From Vicinamibacteria bacterium (GTDB lineage: Bacteria; Acidobacteriota; Vicinamibacteria; Vicinamibacterales; 2-12-FULL-66-21): a DNA stretch of 9,779 nucleotides. The stretch is taken from positions 1 to 9,779 of the forward strand of contig JAICSD010000138.1 in assembly GCA_025937075.1 (NCBI GenBank), given 5' to 3'. Below are positions 1-5,562 of the stretch, in pieces (within the stretch, counting starts at the first letter, position 1; each line of letters opens with the position of its first letter). The notes beneath the pieces were generated by a model. That model made no database searches, was not told the origin of the DNA, and saw only the letters and a list, made by a program, of their open reading frames with translations. Both the position numbers and the translations under genes were made by a program.

Positions 1-87
1 GGCGCGGATCGCCGCCTTGCAGGCCCGCGCGAACTCCGTCAGCTTTGCGGCCGCGTCCGGATCGAGCGTAGCGGGCGTGTGCTCCAT
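1..87 (-). CDS. 5' end of an unidentified gene, cut by the left window edge
   Basis: An open frame reads from an ATG at 87-85 to the left edge without a stop, giving 29 residues. The peptide starts MEHTPATLDP and continues with an alanine-rich stretch (AAAKLTEFARACKAA) that looks like an amphipathic helix. I do not recognise the product. Support comes from its position: it is divergent from deoA, and a perfect TATAAT hexamer lies on the same strand about 58 nt upstream of the ATG. No convincing Shine-Dalgarno precedes the ATG. An ORF on the opposite strand (17-292) overlaps it, but that one also overlaps deoA and is less likely. With only 29 codons visible, this remains a plausible but unproven gene start. 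Confidence 0.45.
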   Translation of the reverse strand, partial: MEHTPATLDPDAAAKLTEFARACKAAIRA

Positions 88-144
88 CGCGTCAGATGTC
101 GTTGGGGGCGTCCGGCGCGGGGGTCCGCGGCTCGTAGCGGCTGA

Positions 145-150
145 ATTATA
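145..150 (-). promoter_or_regulatory. -10-like hexamer for the leftward gene
   Basis: On the minus strand these bases read TATAAT, an exact sigma-70 -10 consensus in an otherwise very GC-rich region. A start about 7 nt downstream would leave a leader of roughly 50 nt before the leftward ATG at 87. No clear -35 match is visible at 16-18 nt, so the call rests on the hexamer and the divergent context. Confidence 0.45.
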
Positions 151-152
151 CT
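147..152 (+). promoter_or_regulatory. -10-like hexamer for the deoA cluster
   Basis: The plus strand reads TATACT here, one base off the -10 consensus and overlapping the minus-strand TATAAT. It ends 13 nt before the deoA ATG, so transcription would begin about 7 nt before the start codon and the leader would be very short. No ribosome binding site precedes deoA, which fits a leaderless or near-leaderless transcript. The overlap of the two hexamers implies that the divergent promoters compete or are co-regulated. No good -35 box was found. Confidence 0.45.
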
Positions 153-165
153 GCTTGGCGCCTTC

Positions 166-1467
166 ATGCGCGCGGTCGATCTCATACGAACCAAACGGGA
201 TGGCGGCGCGCTCGACCGCGCGGCGATCGACGCGTTCGTCGCCGGCGCGACCAGCGGAAGCTGGCCCGACTACCAGGCGTCGGCGCTCCTGATGGCGATC
301 GTGCTCCGCGGCATGTCACGCGAGGAAACCGCGTGGCTGACCGACGCGATGGTGCGCTCGGGGACACGCGTCGAGTACCCGGGACTCCCCGGCGTCCCCG
401 TCGACAAGCACAGCACCGGCGGCGTCGGCGACAAGACCTCGATCATCCTCGCGCCGCTGGCGGCGGCGTGCGGCGCGTTCGTCCCGATGATGTCGGGACG
501 CGGCCTCGGGCACACCGGAGGCACGCTCGACAAGCTCGAATCGATTCCAGGCTTTCGCAGCGCGCTCTCGCTCGATGAGCTCCGCGCCGCCGTGCGCACG
601 ATCCATTGCGCGCTCATCGGGCAGACGTCCGAGATCGCGCCCGCCGATCGAAAGCTCTATGCGCTCCGCGATGTGACGGGGACGGTCGAGAGCATCGCGC
701 TCATCTCCGCGTCGATCATGAGCAAGAAGATCGCGGAGGGGATAGGCGGCCTCGTGCTCGACGTGAAGGCCGGCGACGGCGCCTTCATGAAGACGGTCGA
801 GGATGCGCGGCGGCTCGCCGAAGCGCGCGTCTCGTGTGGCCACGCGGCAGGCGTGCGCACGGAAGCGCTCCTCACGCGAATGGAGGCGCCGCTCGGGCGT
901 GCCGTTGGCAACGCGGTCGAGATTGTCGAGTGTGTGGAAACGCTGAAGGGCGGCGGCCCCGAAGACGTGAAGGAGCTGTCGGTGCAGCTCGCGGCACGAA
1001 TGCTCGTCGTCGCGGGCGTCGAAGGTGACGATGCGCGGGCCGAGGCGCGGATTCGGACGGCGCTGGCTGATGGGAGCGGCTTCGAGAAGCTGAAGCAGAT
1101 CGTCGAGAATCAGGGCGGCGATCCCCGCGCGCTGGACGATGTGTCGCGCCTGCCCTCGACGCCGGATCGCGACGTGGTGAAGTGCTCGACAGACGGCTAC
1201 ATTGCGACGCTGAAGGCCGCGCGCGTCGGCCGCGCGGCGGTCGCGCTCGGCGCGGGCCGTGATCGGCTCGACGCGGTGATCGATTCGGGTGTCGGCATTC
1301 TGGTTCTCGCGGCGCCGGGCGTGCAGGTACGCCGCGGCGATCCCGTGTTCGAGATTCGCCATCGCGCCGGCCGCGGGCTGGACGAAGCACGGCGACTGCT
1401 GGAGGAAGCGATCGTGATCGATGCCGCCGCGCCCGTGCCGCTCCCGCTCATCATCGATCGGTTCTGA
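166..1467 (+). CDS. deoA: thymidine phosphorylase (pyrimidine-nucleoside phosphorylase family)
   Basis: This cytosolic enzyme splits thymidine or deoxyuridine with phosphate into base plus 2-deoxyribose-1-phosphate. The 433-residue length is normal for the family. The phosphate-binding segment KHSTGGVGDK is at 81-90 and the family signature SGRGLGHTGGTLDKLE at 110-125. H82, R168, S183 and K187 correspond, at a constant offset of three, to H85, R171, S186 and K190 of the E. coli enzyme. The C-terminal third (about 335-430) is the usual small alpha/beta domain. Residue 108 is methionine (VPMMSGRG), as in E. coli thymidine phosphorylase; the broader pyrimidine-nucleoside phosphorylases carry lysine there. 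A preference for 2'-deoxy nucleosides is therefore inferred. The ATG at 166 gives the typical N-terminus (MRAVDLIRTKRDGG). It is the first gene of the nucleoside cluster. Confidence 0.95.
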   Translation: MRAVDLIRTKRDGGALDRAAIDAFVAGATSGSWPDYQASALLMAIVLRGMSREETAWLTDAMVRSGTRVEYPGLPGVPVDKHSTGGVGDKTSIILAPLAAACGAFVPMMSGRGLGHTGGTLDKLESIPGFRSALSLDELRAAVRTIHCALIGQTSEIAPADRKLYALRDVTGTVESIALISASIMSKKIAEGIGGLVLDVKAGDGAFMKTVEDARRLAEARVSCGHAAGVRTEALLTRMEAPLGRAVGNAVEIVECVETLKGGGPEDVKELSVQLAARMLVVAGVEGDDARAEARIRTALADGSGFEKLKQIVENQGGDPRALDDVSRLPSTPDRDVVKCSTDGYIATLKAARVGRAAVALGAGRDRLDAVIDSGVGILVLAAPGVQVRRGDPVFEIRHRAGRGLDEARRLLEEAIVIDAAAPVPLPLIIDRF

Positions 1468-1474
1468 ACACTTG

Positions 1475-2854
1475 ATGGCCACCGAACACATCGTCACTGG
1501 CGACCTCGCGTACCCGGTCCCCCCTCGAGCGCCCTACGACTCACGCGATTACGCGGTGATGGGCGCCGCGGTCGCGGTGGCGGCCGTCGTCGCCGCGATT
1601 GCCCGATTCGGCGGCCTGGCGCGCATTCAACCGCTCGTCGGACTGATCGTGATCCTCACCATCGCGTACGCGCTATCGACGAACCGCCGCGCGATCGATC
1701 GACGGACCGTCGCGTGGGGCCTCACTCTGCAGATCCTGTTCGCCCTGATCGTGTTGAAGACGGCCGTGGGACGCCAGGTCTTCCAGACGCTCGGAAGCGC
1801 GATCAACCGCCTGCTCGATTTCGCGTTCGTGGGCTCGAGCTTCGTCTTCGGACCGCTCGGCGACAAGACCGTCTGGCCGCGCATCATGAACACCGTCCTC
1901 GGGCCGGAAGGGGCGAGGTACGGCGTCATCTTCGCGTTTCAGGTGCTCCCGACGATCATCTTCATCGCGGCGCTGTTCGCCATCCTGTACTACTTCGGCA
2001 TCATGCAGCTCGTCGTGCGCGGGTTCGCGATCATGATGCGCCGCGTGATGCGCGCGAGCGGCGCCGAATCGCTGAACGTCGCGGCGAGCATCTTCATGGG
2101 GCAGACCGAAGCCCCGCTGACGATTCGCCCGTACCTCCCGCGGATGACGGAATCCGAGCTGATGACCGTCATGACGTCCGGGATGGCGCACATCTCCGGC
2201 GGCATCATGGCCGCGTACATCCTGTTCGGCATCGAAGCGAGGCATCTGCTCACGGCCGTCATCATGACGGCGCCGGGCACGCTGATGATGGCCAAGATCT
2301 TCGTCCCCGAAACGCAGGTGCCCGAGACGATGGGGAAGGTGCGGCTGGAGGTGGAGCGGACGGACGTCAACGTGATCGACGCCGCCGGCCGCGGCACGGG
2401 CGAAGGGCTTGCGCTCGCGCTCAACGTCGGCGCGATGTTGATCTCGTTTCTCGCGCTCATCGCGCTCGTGAACGCGATCCTGGGGGTTGTGCACCTCAGC
2501 CTGCAGCAGATCTTCGGTTGGGTGTTCGCGCCGGTGGCGTGGAGCATGGGCGTCCCGTGGCGCGACGCCCCGACGATCGGCAACCTGCTCGGCACACGGA
2601 TGGCGCTGAACGAGTTGGTCGCGTACTCGCAGCTGGGGCCGCTCAAGCCGGTGCTGGATCCGCGGTCCTTCACGATTGCGACGTTCGCGCTGTGCGGGTT
2701 TGCGAACTTCAGCTCGATCGGGATCCAGATCGGCGGCATCGGTGCGCTCGCGCCGACCCGGCGTCACGATCTCGCGCGTCTCGGGTTGCGTGCAATGCTC
2801 GCGGGGACGCTGGCGAACTTCATCACCGCGACGATTGCGGGGTTCCTGTTGTAG
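1475..2854 (+). CDS. nupC: concentrative nucleoside transporter (CNT/NupC family)
   Basis: This inner-membrane protein imports nucleosides by cation symport. From the ATG at 1475 it has 459 residues. A hydrophilic N-tail of about 25 residues is followed by many hydrophobic segments (for example 27-47, 51-67, 81-98, 150-176). The CNT core motifs are present: GQTEAP at 209-214 (the Q-T-E nucleoside-contacting triad), NE at 379-380 in the GNLLGTRMALNELVAY block, and CGFANFSSIGIQIGG at 407-421 with the conserved N-F-S-S. An upstream ATG at 1421 would extend the frame into deoA; the 1475 start, 7 nt after the deoA stop, is more likely. No Shine-Dalgarno is visible, so translational coupling to deoA is probable. 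The cation (H+ or Na+) cannot be decided by eye. The symbol reflects the family only. Confidence 0.93.
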   Translation: MATEHIVTGDLAYPVPPRAPYDSRDYAVMGAAVAVAAVVAAIARFGGLARIQPLVGLIVILTIAYALSTNRRAIDRRTVAWGLTLQILFALIVLKTAVGRQVFQTLGSAINRLLDFAFVGSSFVFGPLGDKTVWPRIMNTVLGPEGARYGVIFAFQVLPTIIFIAALFAILYYFGIMQLVVRGFAIMMRRVMRASGAESLNVAASIFMGQTEAPLTIRPYLPRMTESELMTVMTSGMAHISGGIMAAYILFGIEARHLLTAVIMTAPGTLMMAKIFVPETQVPETMGKVRLEVERTDVNVIDAAGRGTGEGLALALNVGAMLISFLALIALVNAILGVVHLSLQQIFGWVFAPVAWSMGVPWRDAPTIGNLLGTRMALNELVAYSQLGPLKPVLDPRSFTIATFALCGFANFSSIGIQIGGIGALAPTRRHDLARLGLRAMLAGTLANFITATIAGFLL

Positions 2855-2865
2855 CTGCAGCCGCG

Positions 2866-2928
2866 TGTCACGGACGGATCTCACGCAGAGGACGCAAAGG
2901 CCATGAGGACCGTGAGATCGCCGTGGCA
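2866..2928. repeat. long imperfect hairpin between transporter and PNP genes
   Basis: GATCTCACG at 2877-2885 is exactly complementary to CGTGAGATC at 2911-2919. Outside it, after a 3x1 internal loop, TGTCACGG (2866-2873) pairs with CCGTGGCA (2921-2928) with one G-T wobble. The stem is thus about 17 bp around a 25-nt purine-rich loop (2886-2910) containing GCAGAGGACGCAAAGGCC. It starts 12 nt after the transporter stop codon and ends 16 nt before the likely PNP start. There is no U-tract, so it is not a classical terminator. An mRNA-processing or attenuation element, or a copy of a dispersed palindromic repeat, are the main options. Confidence 0.75.
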
Positions 2929-2944
2929 GTATCCTGAGCCACGC

Positions 2945-3781
2945 ATGATGGAACAGCAGTATTTCGATCGCGTCGAGGAAGCCGCTGCCCTCATTCGCGG
3001 CAAAGCAGGCGCGCCGGACGTCGCCGTCGTGCTCGGATCCGGTCTCGGCGACTTCGCGAACACGCTCGCGGACTCGACGACGATACCGTACGGCGAGCTT
3101 CCGCACTGGCCGGCGTCGAAGGTGATCGGCCACGAGGGACGCCTCGTCATCGGTACTCTGGGAGGGACGCTCGGTCACCGACGCGTGGCCGCGCTCGCGG
3201 GGCGCGCGCACTACTACGAGGGGCACGATCTGCGCACGGTCACGTTCGCGACGCGCGCGATGGGCTGTCTCGGCGTGAAAACGCTGATTCTGACGAATGC
3301 CGCCGGCGGCGTGAACGTCGCGCTCACGCCGGGGATGCTGATGGTCATCGACGACCACATCAATCTTCTCGGCAGCAATCCGCTGATCGGCCCCAACGAG
3401 GAGCGCTTCGGCGTGCGTTTCCCCGACATGACGGAGGTGTACTCGAAGCGTCTGCGCGCGGTCGCCGATGCCGTGGCCGCCGAGCAGGGCATCCGGATCG
3501 GACACGGCGTCTACGCCGCGCTGCACGGGCCCAGCTACGAAACGCCCGCGGAGATCCGCTTTCTCCGCATGATCGGCGCGGACGCGGTGGGCATGTCGAC
3601 GGTTCCGGAAGCCATCGTGGCGCGCCACATGGGCATCGAGGTGCTGGGGCTCTCGTGCATCAGCAACGCCGCCGCCGGCGTGCTGCCGACGCCGTTGAAC
3701 CACGACGAGGTGATGGAAGTCGCGCGCCAGGTGCGCGGCATGTTCGCGCGTCTGCTGGAGGGGATCATTGGCCGCATCTGA
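2945..3781 (+). CDS. purine nucleoside phosphorylase (trimeric, PNP-I type)
   Basis: This cytosolic enzyme phosphorolyses guanosine or inosine and their deoxy forms to base plus (deoxy)ribose-1-phosphate. The 278-residue length is usual for the trimeric class, which is distinct from hexameric DeoD. Visible motifs are VVLGSGLG (28-35, phosphate loop), GHEGRLVIG (62-70), GRAHYYEGH (86-94), LTNAAGG (116-122), SYETPAE (197-203, with purine-binding E199), MSTVPE (217-222), and SCISN with N241. Asn at this last position is typical of 6-oxopurine-specific PNPs, while methylthioadenosine phosphorylases carry Asp. An ATG at 2903 in frame would start inside the hairpin and add 14 residues unlike the family, so 2945 (or 2948) is preferred. 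Its 3' end overlaps cdd by 14 nt. Commonly named punA, pnp or deoD2; no symbol is assigned. Confidence 0.93.
   Translation: MMEQQYFDRVEEAAALIRGKAGAPDVAVVLGSGLGDFANTLADSTTIPYGELPHWPASKVIGHEGRLVIGTLGGTLGHRRVAALAGRAHYYEGHDLRTVTFATRAMGCLGVKTLILTNAAGGVNVALTPGMLMVIDDHINLLGSNPLIGPNEERFGVRFPDMTEVYSKRLRAVADAVAAEQGIRIGHGVYAALHGPSYETPAEIRFLRMIGADAVGMSTVPEAIVARHMGIEVLGLSCISNAAAGVLPTPLNHDEVMEVARQVRGMFARLLEGIIGRI
3757..3763 (+). promoter_or_regulatory. strong ribosome binding site for the TTG start of cdd
   Basis: GGAGGGG lies inside the 3' end of the PNP gene, 4 nt before the TTG at 3768 (6 nt counted from the GGAGG core). It is the best Shine-Dalgarno match in the plus-strand cluster, where other genes have weak or no sites. 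It supports initiation at TTG and therefore the arginine-rich extension of cytidine deaminase. The same bases also encode L-E-G of PNP, so chance cannot be excluded. Confidence 0.55.
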
Positions 3782-4316
3782 GGCAGGTCCGCGCACGGAG
3801 CGCAGGAAGCATCAGCGGCGCCAGGCTGAGCGTCGAGGGCGGGAGCGCCGGTCCGGCCGCGACCGCCGCGACGCCGAGGGCGGATGGCAGCTCGTGACGA
3901 TCGATGTCGTTTCCTCCGGGGCGTACGACGAAGCGGGGCTCGTCGCTGCCGCCGTCGACGCGCGCAGCCGCGCGCGGGCGCGCTTCTCGAATTTCCAGGT
4001 GGGCGCAGCCCTCGAGACGAGCGACGGGGAAGTCGTCACCGGCTGCAACATCGAGAATGCGACCTATGGGCTCACCATGTGCGCTGAGCGCGTGGCCCTC
4101 TACAAAGCCATCTCCGAAGGACGCGGCGTGTTCACGCGCATCGCCGTCGTTGCGGACACGGACGCCCCGACGCCGCCGTGCGGCCCATGCCGTCAGCTGC
4201 TGTGGGAGTACTGCGGCGACATCGAAGTCGTGCTCGCGAACCTGGCCGAGGTGAAGACGCGCATGCGCCTCTCGCAGCTCCTGCCCCTGCCGTTCGATGC
4301 GAGACTGTTAAAATAA
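3768..4316 (+). CDS. cdd: cytidine deaminase with arginine-rich N-terminal extension
   Basis: This zinc enzyme deaminates cytidine and deoxycytidine to uridine and deoxyuridine, feeding the phosphorylase encoded upstream. In the 182-residue TTG-initiated form, the core runs from about 55 to 182. NIEN (94-97) binds ribose. C105-A106-E107 gives one zinc ligand and the proton-shuttling Glu. PCGPC (137-141) supplies C138 and C141. LSQLLPLPF near the end is the usual C-terminus. Residues about 9-35 form an R/E-rich stretch ([18 protein letters not shown] and on) that is not part of the normal enzyme. The TTG at 3768 has a strong ribosome binding site and overlaps PNP by 14 nt. An alternative GTG at 3894 would give a 140-residue protein of ordinary family length but has a poor ribosome site. 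Function is secure; the start is not. Confidence 0.9.
   Translation: MAASEAGPRTERRKHQRRQAERRGRERRSGRDRRDAEGGWQLVTIDVVSSGAYDEAGLVAAAVDARSRARARFSNFQVGAALETSDGEVVTGCNIENATYGLTMCAERVALYKAISEGRGVFTRIAVVADTDAPTPPCGPCRQLLWEYCGDIEVVLANLAEVKTRMRLSQLLPLPFDARLLK
4306..4314 (+). promoter_or_regulatory. extended -10-like promoter for mtnA
   Basis: TGTTAAAAT matches the extended -10 form (TG, one base, then TAAAAT, one mismatch to TATAAT). It lies in the last codons and stop of cdd and ends 7 nt before the mtnA ATG, so a transcript would begin at or just before that codon. mtnA has no Shine-Dalgarno, so leaderless translation would fit. The bases also encode the Leu-Leu-Lys-stop end of cdd and could be AT-rich for that reason alone. 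The -35 region is weak. Confidence 0.4.
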
Positions 4317-4321
4317 CGGCA

Positions 4322-5377
4322 ATGCTCCCCACAATCGAACGCCACGGCGACACCGTCGTGATGGTGGATCAGCGCAAGCTGCCGGGTCAGGAGATCTACG
4401 TTCGGTGCCGCACGCCTCAGGAGGTCGCGAAGGCGATCCGCACCATGGTGATTCGCGGCGCGCCCGCGATCGGCGTCGCGGCCGCGATGGGCATCGCGCT
4501 CGGGATGCGCCGCAGCACGGCCAAGGGCACGCGCCAGTTCGCCGTCGACTTCCAGAAGATTTGCGATCTGATGGCCGGCACGCGGCCGACCGCCGTGAAC
4601 CTGTTCTGGGCGATCGATCGCATGAAGCGCGTGTTCGCGGAGGCGGCGCAGGCGGGCGAGTCGACCGGCGAGATTGCCGCGCGCCTCGATCGCGAAGCGC
4701 AGGCCATCCACGACGAAGATGTCGCGAGCTGCCGCGCGATGGGCGGCCACGGCGCGGAAATGGTGCCCGATGGCGCGCGCGTACTCACGCATTGCAACGC
4801 AGGCGCGCTCGCGACGGCGGGATACGGATCGGCGCTCGGGGTCATCCGCGCCGCCGTCGAGCAGGGGAAGAGCATCGCGGTGTTTGCCGACGAGACGCGT
4901 CCGTTCCTGCAGGGCGCCCGGCTGACCGCGTGGGAGCTGGTGCGCGACGGCATCAACACGACCGTGATCACGGAAAGCATGGCGGGGCCGTTGATGCGCG
5001 CCGGCGAGATCGATCTCGTCGTCGTCGGCGCCGATCGCATCGCGGCGAACGGCGACACCGCGAACAAGATTGGCACCTACACGGTCGCCGTCCTCGCGCA
5101 CGAGCACGGCATTCCCTTCTATGTCGCCGCGCCGCTGTCCACGATCGATCTCGCGACGGCGGAGGGCGATCGGATTCCCATCGAGGAGCGCGATCAGCGC
5201 GAGGTCAGCCACCTGGGCTCGGCGCGGCTGACGCCCGAGGGCGCGAAGATCAGGAATCCCGCGTTCGACATCACCCCGCACCGCTACATCACGGGCATCA
5301 TCACCGAGCGCGGCATCTTCCGTCCGCCCTATGCGGAATCGCTGCGCGAAGCATTCGCCGTCGTTGCGCGGGCATAA
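4322..5377 (+). CDS. mtnA: S-methyl-5-thioribose-1-phosphate isomerase
   Basis: The enzyme converts methylthioribose-1-phosphate to methylthioribulose-1-phosphate in the methionine salvage pathway. It belongs to the fold shared with eIF2B and ribose-1,5-bisphosphate isomerase. The 351 residues are full length for MtnA. Substrate-binding [13 protein letters not shown] is at 45-57, [11 protein letters not shown] at 87-97, [18 protein letters not shown] at 156-173 with catalytic C158, [16 protein letters not shown] at 191-206, and [18 protein letters not shown] at 236-253 with catalytic D238. C158 and D238 correspond to C160 and D240 of the B. subtilis enzyme. ITESMAG (216-222) differs from the DNMA form I recall in many MtnA proteins. 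The ATG at 4322 is 5 nt after the cdd stop; an earlier in-frame ATG at 4178 would overlap cdd by 139 nt. No other methionine-salvage gene is nearby, so a role on other pentose-1-phosphates is conceivable. Confidence 0.93.
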   Translation: MLPTIERHGDTVVMVDQRKLPGQEIYVRCRTPQEVAKAIRTMVIRGAPAIGVAAAMGIALGMRRSTAKGTRQFAVDFQKICDLMAGTRPTAVNLFWAIDRMKRVFAEAAQAGESTGEIAARLDREAQAIHDEDVASCRAMGGHGAEMVPDGARVLTHCNAGALATAGYGSALGVIRAAVEQGKSIAVFADETRPFLQGARLTAWELVRDGINTTVITESMAGPLMRAGEIDLVVVGADRIAANGDTANKIGTYTVAVLAHEHGIPFYVAAPLSTIDLATAEGDRIPIEERDQREVSHLGSARLTPEGAKIRNPAFDITPHRYITGIITERGIFRPPYAESLREAFAVVARA

Positions 5378-5402
5378 CAGGAGTCCAGGAGATCGGGAGT
5401 AA
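5378..5402 (+). repeat. inverted copy of the downstream tandem repeat
   Basis: This segment directly follows the mtnA stop codon. Its reverse complement resembles the units of the array further on. Bases 5386-5400 (CAGGAGATCGGGAGT) are complementary to 5488-5502 in unit 3 and 5517-5531 in unit 4 over 15 bp with a single G-T wobble. GGAGTAA (5396-5402) can also pair with TTACTCC at 5420-5426 across a 17-nt loop. An mtnA readthrough RNA could therefore fold into several alternative hairpins. There is no T-run to make a standard terminator. Confidence 0.7.
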
Positions 5403-5416
5403 CATTGTTTTCCGGT

Positions 5417-5562
5417 GATTTACTCCTGAGCTCCTGATCTCCTACGATTAGCTCCTGCGCTCCTGATCTCCTGTGATTAACTCCTGAACTCCTGATCTCC
5501 TGTGATTAGCTCCTGAACTCCTGATCTCCTGTGATTTATCTCTTGAGCTCCTGATCTCTTGT
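5417..5562 (+). repeat. five tandem 29-nt CTCCTG-rich repeats ending at the tsaD start codon
   Basis: Five contiguous units lie at 5417-5445, 5446-5474, 5475-5503, 5504-5532 and 5533-5562 (29, 29, 29, 29 and 30 nt). Each unit begins GATT and then carries three copies of CTCCTG spaced 2 nt apart, followed by TGATT of the next unit. Twelve CTCCTG copies are exact and three are one-base variants. Units 2-4 are nearly identical; units 1 and 5 are the most diverged, as expected at array edges. The last GT of unit 5 and the following G form the GTG start of tsaD. There are no spacers, so this is not CRISPR. The plus strand resembles anti-Shine-Dalgarno sequence and the minus strand is AGGAG-rich. 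Replication slippage could change the copy number. Confidence 0.9.

Noticed and set aside
17..292. 91-codon plus-strand frame at the left end
   Set aside because: It overlaps the deoA start in another frame and the candidate leftward gene; low-complexity Ser/Arg content.
316..1497. 393-codon minus-strand frame opposite deoA
   Set aside because: Same antisense artefact; Arg/Ala/His/Asp-rich with no recognisable domain, while deoA on the plus strand is unambiguous.
1714..2937. 407-codon plus-strand frame overlapping the transporter
   Set aside because: It is the shifted frame of the transporter gene, Arg/His/Asp-rich, and lacks any motif.
2903..2944. Upstream ATG as the PNP start
   Set aside because: It lies inside the hairpin and adds 14 residues (MRTVRSPWQYPEPR) unlike PNP N-termini; 2945 gives family length.
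1673..3796. Long minus-strand open frame of 707 codons
   Set aside because: It lies antisense to the transporter and PNP genes, both of which show clear family motifs. Its product is a low-complexity Arg/His/Asp-rich string typical of the antisense frame of GC-rich genes.
4193..5281. 362-codon minus-strand frame opposite mtnA
   Set aside because: Antisense to an intact mtnA with all catalytic residues; composition is that of a GC-rich shadow frame.
4322..5377. Ribose-1,5-bisphosphate isomerase or eIF2B-like protein instead of MtnA
   Set aside because: The motif order, [14 protein letters not shown] and [18 protein letters not shown], and the length fit bacterial MtnA best; an alternative substrate is kept only as a hypothesis.
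5417..5562. CRISPR array
   Set aside because: The 29-nt unit length is CRISPR-like, but the units are contiguous with no spacers and have internal CTCCTG sub-repeats.
5417..5562. CRP-type operator sites from the recurring TGTGAT
   Set aside because: Only half-sites occur, with no matching ATCACA at the right spacing; the recurrence follows from the tandem repeat.
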